64,000 nucleotides of DNA from Toxotes chatareus (lineage: Eukaryota > Chordata > Actinopteri > Toxotidae), in contig CM028899.1 in assembly GCA_016801885.1 (NCBI GenBank), positions 20,443,501 to 20,507,500 of the forward strand, in the 5' to 3' direction. Both the position numbers and the translations under genes were made by a program. Shown in pieces: positions 38,993-51,165 of the stretch. The notes beneath the pieces were generated by a model. That model was not told the DNA's origin. It saw only the letters and a list, made by a program, of their open reading frames with translations, and ran no database searches. Numbering within the stretch: the first letter of the stretch is position 1; each line of letters begins with the position of its first letter.

Positions 38993-41900
38993 TCAAGGGT
39001 TCAGAGAGGTGGAGCCTAGTGTGACCTTCAGCAGACTGGTGATTATGTCAGAGTGTGTGGGGTGAAAGGTCAAACCATCCACCTCCATGGCCAGGTGACC
39101 GGTTTTCCCACTTCTTATCCCGAAACGCACCAGAGTGGAAAGAAAGGACTCCTCCTGGAGGACAGAGAGACAAGTGTCCAATATTCACTGCAGAATCAGG
39201 TGATCATTTTCACTTCAGGTGAGCAGCTTCAGAGTGACAGATGAACCATTTATTAAGCCTCATGCATAAAAACTAAACATCATCCATTGGAAATTTATTT
39301 AGGCTTAAAGTTCTGATAAACTTGTGGGAAAATGGCTTCCTTTTTTTTGAAACTATCATTTGGAAATGTATTTTAAATTCGTTGTTTATTAATTTGTGGT
39401 GATCTGTAACCAGGCACATGTCTGTGCATTGGTATGCATAGTCATCTTAATCTAAAGATGTCAGTGCATCCAGTTACCAGCTGTGTTTCACTTCCATGAT
39501 GTAACACACAAAACAAAAAACACAAAACTGATATTAATAAAATATGAAAAAGCAGAGGGAATTCCCATAAACAGACAATTTCCCTCTGAGGGATGAATGA
39601 AGTATATCTATCTTTTCAGAGAAGTAAGTGTGTGTCTGTGTGTGTCACCTTGTCCACAGATGGCAGGTTAGCAGTCCAGTCCTGCAGCTTTTCTGGGGGG
39701 GCTGTGTGTTCCACTCCCAGTCCTTTCTTTAGGTATCGCTGGTGTGAAGGGCAGGTGTGGAGCAGGTACAGCCCACAGGCCACAGCATATCCTCCCCAGT
39801 TAGACACACCTGCAGGCGGAGAGGCATGGGGATATCAGTGGAAGAAAACCCTGATGTTCAGGGAGCATTTTTAGCTTTTCCCAAAGGATAGTTATTGGCT
39901 CTAAATGAGGAATGGTCCTGGTTATCAGCCAGGAATGTACTGTTGGCTTCAATTAGTCTGTATTTTCTTAAATAACCATGACTAGACTTGACAGCCTTAA
40001 CTTGTGGGTGTTAGTTGTGTTTTTTAGTTGTGTCTTATTCTAAAAGTCCAATGATAGTTAAGTCCATACCAGCAGTGATGGCGTAGTCAGCAGGAATGTC
40101 ACAGGCTATGAGACTCCCATTGGGCATCAGGCTCTTCACCTTCTCCTTCACTTTACCCATCCCCAACTCATTACCACCATCACCGACTCCTGCAGAGACA
40201 GAGGAAAGAGTCTCTGCTCAGCTCAGACAAATTAAGAGAACAAAGTTCAAGAGTTTATACTGTAGATGTTAATAGAATATGGCCAATACTATATTTATAG
40301 CCAGTGGTATCAGTAGCAAGCACACCTACACTTATCTTAAATTTGCAATAAACTATATTAATAAAAAGGCAACAACATGTAGTGTGTGGTACCTACCTGT
40401 AGTGATAATTCCAGGTATGTCCTGCGCAGCCAGGAACAGGTTATCGATTGGATCCACCAGATGTTTGATGTTTATTCCTCTCATGTTGTAGTAATTTCCA
40501 TCTGCAGCCCTTCCAGTGCGCTCTATCGCCACAAGGTGGTTATATCTGGTTTTAAACATTACAGCTGGTATAAAAACTGGTTAAAGATACTTCCCTTTGT
40601 CCTCAGCCTTACTACAAACACATACCACAGGTCAGCTAACCTGGGCTTGCTGGGGTCTCCATCGTGACACAAGAAGTGCAGTGCGGCATCTGGGCCACTG
40701 TCGTCATAGGTGACCAATGGGATTGCAGTTTTCAGAACACCTGGGAGTGGATCATAGTTATAACAGCCATCAGAGTCTTTCTCTTTGAAAATTAACAATC
40801 GATTTAATTCCAATGGGCTTTGATAAGATAAAATAATTATTTCAGATGGGTTGCTAGAGCCTGGAGGCAGGTTGACTTATTTGAAGCAGGTTTCACAGAT
40901 TTGAATTAAAACTCTTTCCCACCTGTTTTCACAGCTTCATCAATAATGGCCTGGTTCATCTCCAGGGCTCTCCTGTCCGTCACCATAGTCACCTGTTTCC
41001 CTAGAGACAACAACATCGTCGCTATGGCAATGGCTCCCGGTGGACCGTCTGTTTCATCTGGAGGGCTAAAGGGGAAACACAGATAACAAACAGGAGTTTA
41101 AGGGAACAATTTAAACCCAGAGTAATATGTCATACCTGTTACAGATGATGTTACAGTTAAGGTTGTGTGTTTCCACCTCAGGTTAGAGGTTAGTCTGGCT
41201 TCTACAAGATGTTGGAAACTTTCCTTTGAGGTTCTGATCCATAGCAACATGACTGTGTCACATCAGATTTACTCCCTGGGACACTGTGGTTGCAAATGAG
41301 GATTTGACAGCATAATAATACTGAAGCAAGACTTTATGAAGGACAAAAATATAAGAACTCTCTGATGTTTGATGTGAACATTAACTGAAGCTCCTGACCT
41401 GTATCTGATTGATTTTATTGATTGCACTGCTGCCACATGATTGGCTGATTGGATCATTGCATGAATAAGCAGGTGCAGGTACTTGTGTATGTGTGGGCAC
41501 CTGTGCATGTAGTGCGTGGGGAAGCCAGTTGTTATGGCAACAGAGGAGGAGTGGGAGAGTGCCAGACAGGAGTGAAGAAGTTCATCCTGGACGGCTAAAG
41601 CTTTGATCCCTCGTTGACCTGGTGACAGAAAGTGACAAGTTAATATTCACTATATGCAATTTGCCAACTTGGTACTGACTCCAAGGTGAGGAAGGGCGAC
41701 TTGGTGTCTGCCCACAACTCACAGGACCGTGTGTGTCATGGTAAATCTTACTGTTGTATGAGCAATGCTTCTGGAGTGGCCCAGTCTGAGCCCAGACCTT
41801 AACCCAACAGAGAAGCTTACAGTTATCATAGCACTTGTTTGAGGAGGTTTGGCCTGTTACTAAATCTGACGGTTCACTAAGTTTTTCACACTTTTTTAAA

Positions 41901-44900
41901 CATTTTTAATGATTGTTGTTTGTCTTTACACATGACTTAAATTAAGATCAGGTCACATTTTATGACCAATTAATGCAGAAAACCAGATGGGTCCACTTCA
42001 TTTTTCCTGCCACTGTAAGTCAGCCAGTTAAACCAAAGTAAATCAACTTATCACTGACATCACAGCCTAAATGTTAGCACCAAATGTGCACTAAGAATGT
42101 TGACAGTGTGCACTTGTTTAGTTTTACTGCTGAAATATAACTCCTTGTCAGATAAAACTCCAGCGCAGCACTTACATATTTTCAGTTAGGAACCAAAGTG
42201 AAATCACTTTGTGTATAATCACCTGGGTCCTCTCCAATAATTGTCTCCAACTGTCTGATCCTAGCCACTGCCCTCTGAGATGCCAGGCTGTACAACAGGG
42301 GATTGTGGGATACCAGGAAGCAGAGGGGGGTCAGCTCAGGACTAGGTCTGGTGTATGGCAGGTCTGAGGAGTCTGGGATGTCGGTCAGGAACATACATCC
42401 TGGTGAGTGACTGAAAGCTAAAGAAGGCTCTGAAAGGCACAAAACATGATGTTGGTTAATTAACTGTTAACCATTTTGATTGTGTTTCATTTATATGGGC
42501 GTGTTGAAATGAACACAAGCAGAAAGATCATCTCAAACTTCGGTCTTGATGTCTCAGCGCTCTCAAACAACCCTGACATCATTTCCTACAAGCTGTTAAG
42601 CTGTTCTATTGGTTATGAAAAGAATATAGCTCCAGACAATCATATTGCTCACTGTTGTGGAGTATTGCCTCTATAGCAGTCACTCCACAGGCCCAGAAGA
42701 CCGTGACATCACCAGGCTGCAGCTCTACTGGGTCCCCATAGTCTGGTCTGGACAGGTCCTGTATGCCTAGGAAAGCTACACACACACAGAATGTATAAAC
42801 ACACGCCCATGAAGTGTATGCCAAGTTTTTGATGTACTGGTGAATTATGGTTATTATCCTGTATACAGAATGTGTGTGTGTGTATACCTGGGTCTCCTAT
42901 GTGTACAGGAGCCCCCTGTGCTTGTGGAATGAGATCAGTAACCTCCACTGCTGCATTCAGCATAGCAGCTGGAACAGGGCGCATAGTGACCACTAGAGGG
43001 CAGCTGAACACCCCTGCAGGAACACAGGGAACTGCAGTCTAGACACAAACACACACACACACGGTGTCCAGATCGGTATAACACAGAAACCCATTCCTTC
43101 TACCTGCAGCTACTGAATGTCCCTTGTTTTTCTTATTACAATAGCACATCAAGGAAGGGGAGAGGAGATGACAAAGGTGTGAGGAAGAGTCTACAGTTCA
43201 TCTCTGCTTTGTAGATATTTGTACCATACCCTGTACATGCTGACGTTACTGCCCTGCTCCACGTTCCTGACAGGGACTCCAGCTGCCTTCAGTCTGCCCT
43301 CAAAGCCAAAACTGCAGCCCAGATAGAAACACACCATGTCCGACCACTGATGGCTGCGATGCACCGCCTGCTGCTCTGATGTGATCCTGGGAGCACGGTA
43401 AAAGGGACAAATGAGGCCAAATGAGGTAGTCAACACGTGATTTTTATTTATTCCTCTGGGAAGTTTGCCTTGCAATGAAAAATAACTATTAAAGGACTAA
43501 AGTCAATTAAAGTAAATGTTAATGCAGTGTGTGATCATGATAGGAAGTCCATTATGAAGCTCTGGTTTGTTAAACTCGTAAAAAGTGTTCTCAAGACTTT
43601 TTGAAGCCTCTTTATATCCTACACCTCTTATTTTTCCTGATAAAGTTCTCCACTGTTTGTTTGAACCCAGCACTCCATCAGTGAGTCTGTTTGTCTTAGT
43701 TAAAATACCTCGGTTGATTGGTGTAACTCTGCAAACTGGACACTGTTTTCACCAGTTGACCCTTCTCATACACACAGTACTGAGAAATATCTGTCCTAAA
43801 GACAAAGAAAGACAGAAACACACATCCTGAGTCATGCTGAGGTTTGTAAAGTGCACACTCAGCAATAGACTGCCAGCAATTAACAGGAGATCAGAAATAA
43901 GAACAGTATGTGACCTTCGCGACACCTGGATCAGTAGCATGAAAAACAAATTCCGATGTAACATTCATTCACTTCACAAGTTTTTTAACTCTCAAAGAAG
44001 TCATTATATGAATTTAGCCACATGTTTAGTTAATGTCAAAGATAAACTCACTTTTAAAAGTTTCATGTCAGCTCATTTGACCATCTTCCACACATTTTTA
44101 GAAAAAGGAGCTGCTCTAGGCTCTATGGTCAAAATCTTCATTTTTTCAAATACTGCTACTATACGATACTACACTTTTTCAGAATTACTTTCACATGTGC
44201 CCCATTTCTTGCAATGCTTGAAATGCTTAATGCTGAGTTAATGTGAAACCTGCTGCAATTTGTTTTTACAGACGTGGATCAGTCCGATCACTACAGAAAA
44301 TCATTCATCACAAGAGGGAACAAACATAACCAAAACAAATCCTGAAACAACATGTTGAGTTGTGAGCTGCTTGCTCAGCGAATGGTCAGTGTATGAGAAT
44401 GCATTACCTTATGTCAGTGTGTCTAGCCAGAGGCAGACAGGAAGTCTCTCGTGATTGGCTGCGATAAAGGAGTGGCAAGGGGGCGGGATTATGGCGACAG
44501 AAGGCTTCAAAGTCATTGGCCAGATGATTGGGCAGGATGATGACATTAGCCTGCTGGTAGCCTAATACAGACACACAAATACACACATTTTATGCATGTT
44601 AAGGTGATAAACAGGGGACTGGAGAACACAGGTTGATTTGCAATCTTTAATAGTGCAAGCAGTTATGCAACAGATCATAGTCAAATGTAGGTGTGTAGAA
44701 TACGTATATAATTGTCAATGGATAGCTGGCTGAACAGGATTTATAATCTATTGGAGAATGGATCCAAGGGTAGGAGTTTGCCATAGACAATGCACAAGTC
44801 TGCACAAGACAATGCAAGTGCATTATAATCACTACAATAACAAAAGAACATAGATACATGTTGAAGTGACAAAAGAAAGTACAAATTATACAGGTAGTGC

Positions 44901-46059
44901 ATCTATTATGTGTAACTGATATGGGCTAACACGACAGCAGCAACAAGACAGTCAGTTCTTCATTTAGGTTCAAAGGCTGAACATTGTTATGAATATGAAT
45001 CCAGCATGTCTCTCTGCAGAGCAGTGAGATGACTATGTCAGTACCTCCAGCAGAGGTTAGATATTATACAGAGAATTTGTTAATAAATACCTATTCCTCC
45101 TGAATCACCACTGATTCATACTTCAAAAACACATTTTTACAGCAGATAAATGATTTATCATTTTCATACAGAAATCACATTTTTAAAATTGCAGGACCTG
45201 GACTTTAATTCTAACTTACATAATCCCCAGTGTCTTTCTGATTTCACTGGCTATGACAATAATAATAACAATCATAATGTTTTCAATCAACATCAGTTTT
45301 GTGAGTGAGCCAAGCTACAGGTTTGTGTGGTTCATGTGGTCACTGTCTGAATGTTAGAGTCTGCACACTTTGGGTGAAGATGGTTTTGTAGAGGAAGAAA
45401 AACCAGTCTGCATCATGTAGCTAACAGACAGCTGCTGAACAGAGTTGTCATAATCTCCCAATTAAATTACTGAGCACATCTTTTTACTCTGATCACAGTG
45501 AAAGTGTCTTCAATGAAAGCTCCAAGATTCAGAGCTCAGAACATTGTCAGATGTGGTTTAAAAGCAGTCAGCTGGTAAACTTACAGCAGTTATCAATAAT
45601 AACTTTAAAATGCCATGATTGTATTTGAACATTATAAAGTAATGTCAGCTATAGTATAGCCAGTAATGTAATATCTTAATAAATGTGTGCTAAATTGGTT
45701 AATTTTTCTGTAGAAAATTAGATTTAGATTTGAAGCTTCTCAACAAGCAGCTGCCTTGTTTGATTTGAGGCTTGTGATGGTAGTCAGTACTTAATTTCTA
45801 TACAAACAGTTGTAGCCTGTAGTTTATAGAGACTAGTCTAAAAGTACATTTACATTTATTGACATCTTGGTAAGAAAAATTCCAATGAGATATTTTCCTC
45901 AAATCATTTAGCCCCAGTGTCACATGCAGCACTTTAGGGGACACACTGGCTCTTACCTTTTGCTAATCCCGTCGTGGTGGTTATTCTGGAATCATTCTGC
46001 CTGATTAACAGCCTCAATTCAGCAGGACTCAGACAATTTAAACTACCCGAGTACTCCAT
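38993..46059 (-). CDS. dglucy: DGLUCY, D-glutamate cyclase
   Basis: Fourteen coding exons in transcript order: 46059-45957, 44561-44408, 43795-43709, 43386-43230, 43038-42888, 42766-42653, 42429-42223, 41618-41501, 41065-40923, 40740-40641, 40545-40397, 40189-40070, 39809-39649 and 39154-38993. All junctions have AG/GT signals and keep frame, giving 641 residues (human 616). The N-terminal half is a DUF1445 hydro-lyase-type domain: LSPAELRLLIR, GYQQANVIILPNHLANDFEAF, DMVCFYLGCSFGFEG and CPLVVTMRPVP. The C-terminal half is the DUF4392 cyclase domain: PPDETDGPPGA, HLVAIERTGRAADGNYYN, NIKHLVDPIDNLFLAA, GDGGNELGMGKVKE and SNWGGYAVAC, ending with MEVDGLTFH. The enzyme turns D-glutamate into 5-oxo-D-proline and water in mitochondria. 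The first exon lacks the basic presequence of the human protein and instead looks like bacterial DUF1445 N-termini. An acceptor-like TTACAG lies 17 bases before the ATG, so an upstream targeting exon is possible. A second in-frame acceptor at 43354-43355 would remove 11 residues from the fourth exon. Confidence 0.95.
42990..43003 (-). promoter_or_regulatory. CTCF-consensus motif inside a DGLUCY exon
   Basis: On the plus strand CCACTAGAGGGCAG fits the CTCF core CCASYAGRKGGCRS at all 14 positions. It lies in coding sequence for CPLVVTMR, so the match may be chance or dual use. Confidence 0.35.
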
Positions 46060-46434
46060 CTCAGAACACACACTGCTGTAAGCAAATCAAACTTGCTGTG
46101 GCAGCCACACTGGCTTTTCCAGACCAGATACAGTAATGGGTCACTGGTGCTGGTCTATTATTGTTTGTTTCACTAGGCTTAATCCTAGCAAATCCTAGCA
46201 AAGAAGAGCTGAGAGGAGTTAATCTTTGAAAAAACAGAGTGGTTCAAGTTGATATAGGCAGTGTGCAAGGTAAAGGGAGAACTATTAAAAGAGAGGAAAG
46301 GATGTAAGCATTTGGAAAATTAATTCCTTTGCATTGGTTACGTTGGTTGTAGTAAAAAGAAAAAAGATTCCAGCACTTGGTATTCCAAGGTGTTGAAGGT
46401 TGAGCAGAGTCAGTCGTCAAGGCTGAAGATGTAC
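46060..46434. other. Short spacer between the DGLUCY start and the 5S array
   Basis: About 375 bp holding the presumed DGLUCY 5' UTR or promoter and the approach to the 5S array. A short direct repeat (AATCCTAGCA twice) lies near 46181-46200. No TATA box or further gene is clear. Confidence 0.5.
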
Positions 46435-46584
46435 AGTGAGTACGTGTACAGATATAGGAACAGGTGATTCAAAGGATGTCTCCCAAAGCGCAAGGGACAT
46501 CACACAACAGTCACGAATCACTCAGAACGCGGTGCCAGCAGTGACTACGTGCACAGATATAGGAGCAGGTGGCGTTGCATGAGC

Positions 46585-46590
46585 TATAAA
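46585..46590 (+). promoter_or_regulatory. TATA element upstream of the 5S genes (first copy)
   Basis: TATAAAAGG begins 31 bases before the first 5S base. The same element precedes every copy; three units (before the copies at 49722, 54151 and 55929) read TATAAAGG, one A shorter. Fish 5S genes commonly carry such an external TATA near -30 besides the internal control region. Confidence 0.75.
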
Positions 46591-46615
46591 AGGCCTGTTT
46601 GAGAGCTGTGCCCTC

Positions 46616-46733
46616 GCTTACGGCCATACCACCCTGAACACGCCCGATCTCGTCTGATCTCGGAAGCTAAGCAGGGTCGGGCCTGGTTAGTACTTGGATG
46701 GGAGACCGCCTGGGAATACCAGGTGCTGTAAGC
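46616..46733 (+). rRNA. 5S rRNA copy 1
   Basis: Canonical 118 nt: begins GCTTACGGCCATACCACCC and ends GGTGCTGTAAGC, then five T. Contains the A-box/C-box internal control region (GGAAGCTAAGCAGGGTC, GGATGGGAGACCGCC). The two ends pair to form helix I. Confidence 0.97.
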
Positions 46734-47062
46734 TTTTTCACTTCCCTTTACAACCAGCAGAGGGCGTTGCTGCTGCTGCTGCTGCTTCAGAGCAGACAGA
46801 GACTGGACAAACAGCAGCTTGTTGGAGAAGCTTTGGCCATACACAGCCAATATACTCGGCTCAGCACATTTTCTGCTGCTGCTCACTTGTGGCTCGAACA
46901 GGAAATACATCAGATTCAAAGGATGTCTCCCAAAGCGCAAGGGACATCACACAACAGTCACGAATCACTCAGAACGCGGTGCCAGCAGTGACTACGTGCA
47001 CAGATATAGGAGCAGGTGGCGTTGCATGAGCTATAAAAGGCCTGTTTGAGAGCTGTGCTCTC

Positions 47063-47180
47063 GCTTACGGCCATACCACCCTGAACACGCCCGATCTCGT
47101 CTGATCTCGGAAGCTAAGCAGGGTCGGGCCTGGTTAGTACTTGGATGGGAGACCGCCTGGGAATACCAGGTGCTGTAAGC
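47063..47180 (+). rRNA. 5S rRNA copy 2
   Basis: Canonical ends (GCTTACGG...TGTAAGC) and internal control region; T run follows. Confidence 0.97.
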
Positions 47181-47200
47181 TTTTTCACTTCCCTTTACAA

Positions 47201-47214
47201 CCAGCAGAGGGCGC
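47201..47214 (+). promoter_or_regulatory. CTCF-consensus motif in the 5S spacer (representative copy)
   Basis: CCAGCAGAGGGCGC matches the CTCF core CCASYAGRKGGCRS at 14 of 14 positions, 21 bases past the end of the second 5S gene. The same exact match occurs at this offset in 14 of 27 spacers (after copies 2, 3, 6, 7, 8, 12, 13, 14, 15, 18, 20, 24, 25 and 26). Four more (after 1, 5, 11 and 21) differ only in the last base, and nine have an indel or substitution in the core. Binding is inference from the motif. Confidence 0.5.
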
Positions 47215-47505
47215 TGCTGCTGCTGCTTCAGAGCAGACAGAGACTGGACAAACAGCAGCTTGTTGGAGAAGCTTTGGCCATACACAGCCAATATACTCGG
47301 CTCAGCACATTTTCTGCTGCTGCTCACTTGTGGCTCGAACAGGAAATATACATCAGATTCAAAGGATGTCTCCCAAAGCGCAAGGGACATCACGCAACAG
47401 TCACGAATCACTCAGAACGCGGTGCCAGCAGTGACTATGTGCACAGATATAGGAGCAGGTGGCGTTGCATGAGCTATAAAAGGCCTGTTTGAGAGCTGTG
47501 CTCTC

Positions 47506-47622
47506 GCCACGGCCATACCACCCTGAACACGCCCGATCTCGTCTGATCTCGGAAGCTAAGCAGGGTCGGGCCTGGTTAGTACTTGGATGGGAGACCGCCT
47601 GGGAATACCAGGTGCTGTAAGC
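47506..47622 (+). rRNA. 5S rRNA copy 3, variant 5' end
   Basis: Starts GCCACGGCC instead of GCTTACGGCC, one base shorter; the rest is canonical. The change weakens helix I pairing with the unchanged 3' end. Confidence 0.9.
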
Positions 47623-47947
47623 TTTTTCACTTCCCTTTACAACCAGCAGAGGGCGCTGCTGCTGCTGCTTCAGAGCAGACAGAAACTGGACAAACAGCAG
47701 CTTGTTGGAGAAGCTTTGGCCATACACAGCCAATATACTCGGCTCAGCACATTTTCTGCTGCTGCTCACTTGTGGCTCGAACAGGAAATATACATCAGAT
47801 TCAAAGGATGTCTCCCAAAGCGCAAGGGACATCACACAACAGTCACGAATCACTCAGAACGCGGTGCCAGCAGTGACTACGTGCACAGATATAGGAGCAG
47901 GTGGCGTTGCATGAGCTATAAAAGGCCTGTTTGAGAGCTGTGCCCTC

Positions 47948-48065
47948 GCTTACGGCCATACCACCCTGAACACGCCCGATCTCGTCTGATCTCGGAAGCT
48001 AAGCAGGGTCGGGCCTGGTTAGTACTTGGATGGGAGACCGCCTGGGAATACCAGGTGCTGTAAGC
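47948..48065 (+). rRNA. 5S rRNA copy 4
   Basis: Canonical gene; terminator has four T. Confidence 0.97.
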
Positions 48066-48391
48066 TTTTCACTTCCCTTTACAACCAGCAGAGGGTTGCT
48101 GCTGCTGCTGCTGCTTCAGAGCAGACAGAGACTGGACAAACAGCAGCTTGTTGGAGAAGCTTTGGCCATACACAGCCAATATACTCGGCTCAGCACATTT
48201 TCTGCTGCTGCTCACTTGTGGCTCGAACAGGAAATACATCAGATTCAAAGGATGTCTCCCAAAGCGCAAGGGACATCACACAACAGCCACGAATCACTCA
48301 GAACGCGGTGCCAGCAGTGACTACGTGCACAGATATAGGAGCAGGTGGCGTTGCATGAGCTATAAAAGGCCTGTTTGAGAGCTGTGCCCTC

Positions 48392-48509
48392 GCTTACGGC
48401 CATACCACCCTGAACACGCCCGATCTCGTCTGATCTCGGAAGCTAAGCAGGGTCGGGCCTGGTTAGTACTTGGATGGGAGACCGCCTGGGAATACCAGGT
48501 GCTGTAAGC
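48392..48509 (+). rRNA. 5S rRNA copy 5
   Basis: Canonical gene; five-T terminator. Confidence 0.97.
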
Positions 48510-48835
48510 TTTTTCACTTCCCTTTACAACCAGCAGAGGGCGTTGCTGCTGCTGCTGCTTCAGAGCAGACAGAAACTGGACAAACAGCAGCTTGTTGGAG
48601 AAGCTTTGGCCATACACAGCCAATATACTCGGCTCAGCACATTTTCTGCTGCTGCTCACTTGTGGCTCGAACAGGAAATATACATCAGATTCAAAGGATG
48701 TCTCCCAAAGCGCAAGGGACATCACACAACAGCCACGAATCACTCAGAACGCGGTGCCAGCAGTGACTACGTGCACAGATATAGGAGCAGGTGGCGTTGC
48801 ATGAGCTATAAAAGGCCTGTTTGAGAACTGTGCTC

Positions 48836-48956
48836 GCGCACGGCCATACCACCCTGAACACGCCCGATCTCGTCTGATCTCGGAAGCTAAGCAGGGTCGG
48901 GCCTGGTTAGTACTAGTTGGATGGGAGACCGCCTGGGAATACCAGGTGCTGTAAGC
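48836..48956 (+). rRNA. 5S rRNA copy 6, probable pseudogene
   Basis: Starts GCGCACGGCC and carries three extra bases (GTACTAGTTGGATGG instead of GTACTTGGATGG) at the edge of the C-box. Both changes may impair transcription or folding. Confidence 0.85.
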
Positions 48957-49281
48957 TTTTTCACTTCCCTTTACAACCAGCAGAGGGCGCTGCTGCTGCT
49001 GCTTCAGAGCAGACAGAGACTGGACAAACAGCAGCTTGTTGGAGAAGCTTTGGCCATACACAGCCAATATACTCGGCTCAGCACATTTTCTGCTGCTGCT
49101 CACTTGTGGCTCGAACAGGAAATATACATCAGATTCAAAGGATGTCTCCCAAAGCGCAAGGGACATCACGCAACAGTCACGAATCACTCAGAACGCGGTG
49201 CCAGCAGTGACTATGTGCACAGATATAGGAGCAGGTGGCGTTGCATGAGCTATAAAAGGCCTGTTTGAGAGCTGTGCTCTC

Positions 49282-49398
49282 GCCACGGCCATACCACCCT
49301 GAACACGCCCGATCTCGTCTGATCTCGGAAGCTAAGCAGGGTCGGGCCTGGTTAGTACTTGGATGGGAGACCGCCTGGGAATACCAGGTGCTGTAAGC
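49282..49398 (+). rRNA. 5S rRNA copy 7, variant 5' end
   Basis: Starts GCCACGGCC; otherwise canonical. Confidence 0.9.
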
Positions 49399-49721
49399 TT
49401 TTTCACTTCCCTTTACAACCAGCAGAGGGCGCTGCTGCTGCTGCTTCAGAGCAGACAGAAACTGGACAAACAGCAGCTTGTTGGAGAAGCTTTGGCCATA
49501 CACAGCCAATATACTCGGCTCAGCACATTTTCTGCTGCTGCTCACTTGTGGCTCGAACAGGAAATATACATCAGATTCAAAGGATGTCTCCCAAAGCGCA
49601 AGGGACATCACACAACAGTCACGAATCACTCAGAACGCGGTGCCAGCAGTGACTACGTGCACAGATATAGGAGCAGGTGGCGTTGCATGAGCTATAAAGG
49701 CCTGTTTGAGAGCTGTGCCTC

Positions 49722-49840
49722 GCCTTACGGCCATACCACCCTGAACACGCCCGATCTCGTCTGATCTCGGAAGCTAAGCAGGGTCGGGCCTGGTTAGTAC
49801 TTGGATGGGAGACCGCCTGGGAATACCAGGTGCTGTAAGC
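49722..49840 (+). rRNA. 5S rRNA copy 8, extra base at the 5' end
   Basis: Starts GCCTTACGGCC, one C more than canonical; its TATA element is TATAAAGG. Rest canonical. Confidence 0.92.
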
Positions 49841-50165
49841 TTTTTCACTTCCCTTTACAACCAGCAGAGGGCGCTGCTGCTGCTGCTTCAGAGCAGACAG
49901 AAACTGGACAAACAGCAGCTTGTTGGAGAAGCTTTGGCCATACACAGCCAATATACTCGGCTCAGCACATTTTCTGCTGCTGCTCACTTGTGGCTCGAAC
50001 AGGAAATATACATCAGATTCAAAGGATGTCTCCCAAAGCGCAAGGGACATCACACAACAGTCACGAATCACTCAGAACGCGGTGCCAGCAGTGACTACGT
50101 GCACAGATATAGGAGCAGGTGGCGTTGCATGAGCTATAAAAGGCCTGTTTGAGAGCTGTGCCCTC

Positions 50166-50283
50166 GCTTACGGCCATACCACCCTGAACACGCCCGATCT
50201 CGTCTGATCTCGGAAGCTAAGCAGGGTCGGGCCTGGTTAGTACTTGGATGGGAGACCGCCTGGGAATACCAGGTGCTGTAAGC
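50166..50283 (+). rRNA. 5S rRNA copy 9
   Basis: Canonical gene with five-T terminator. Confidence 0.97.
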
Positions 50284-50607
50284 TTTTTCACTTCCCTTTA
50301 CAACCAGCAGAGGCGCTGCTGCTGCTGCTTCAGAGCAGACAGAGACTGGACAAACAGCAGCTTGTTGGAGAAGCTTTGGCCATACACAGCCAATATACTC
50401 GGCTCAGCACATTTTCTGCTGCTGCTCACTTGTGGCTCGAACAGGAAATATACATCAGATTCAAAGGATGTCTCCCAAAGCGCAAGGGACATCACACAAC
50501 AGTCCACGAATCACTCAGAACGCGGTGCCAGCAGTGACTACGTGCACAGATATAGGAGCAGGTGGCGTTGCATGAGCTATAAAAGGCCTGTTTGAGAGCT
50601 GTGCTCT

Positions 50608-50725
50608 TCACACGGCCATACCACCCTGAACACGCCCGATCTCGTCTGATCTCGGAAGCTAAGCAGGGTCGGGCCTGGTTAGTACTTGGATGGGAGACCG
50701 CCTGGGAATACCAGGTGCTGTAAGC
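50608..50725 (+). rRNA. 5S rRNA copy 10, variant 5' end
   Basis: The first bases read TCACACGGCC; rest canonical. Helix I is expected to be weakened. Confidence 0.88.
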
Positions 50726-51048
50726 TTTTTCACTTCCCTTTACAACCAGCAGAGGCGCTGCTGCTGCTGCTTCAGAGCAGACAGAGACTGGACAAACAGC
50801 AGCTTGTTGGAGAAGCTTTGGCCATACACAGCCAATATACTCGGCTCAGCACATTTTCTGCTGCTGCTCACTTGTGGCTCGAACAGGAAATATACATCAG
50901 ATTCAAAGGATGTCTCCCAAAGCGCAAGGGACATCACACAACAGTCACGAATCACTCAGAACGCGGTGCCAGCAGTGACTACGTGCACAGATATAGGAGC
51001 AGGTGGCGTTGCATGAGCTATAAAAGGCCTGTTTGAGAGCTGTGCCTC

Positions 51049-51165
51049 GCCACGGCCATACCACCCTGAACACGCCCGATCTCGTCTGATCTCGGAAGCT
51101 AAGCAGGGTCGGGCCTGGTTAGTACTTGGATGGGAGACCGCCTGGGAATACCAGGTGCTGTAAGC
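51049..51165 (+). rRNA. 5S rRNA copy 11, variant 5' end
   Basis: Starts GCCACGGCC; otherwise canonical. Confidence 0.9.

Noticed and set aside
47330..47345. tRNA B-box-like GGCTCGAACAGG in the 5S spacer.
   Set aside because: No A-box at a suitable distance and no cloverleaf around it, so no tRNA or SINE call.
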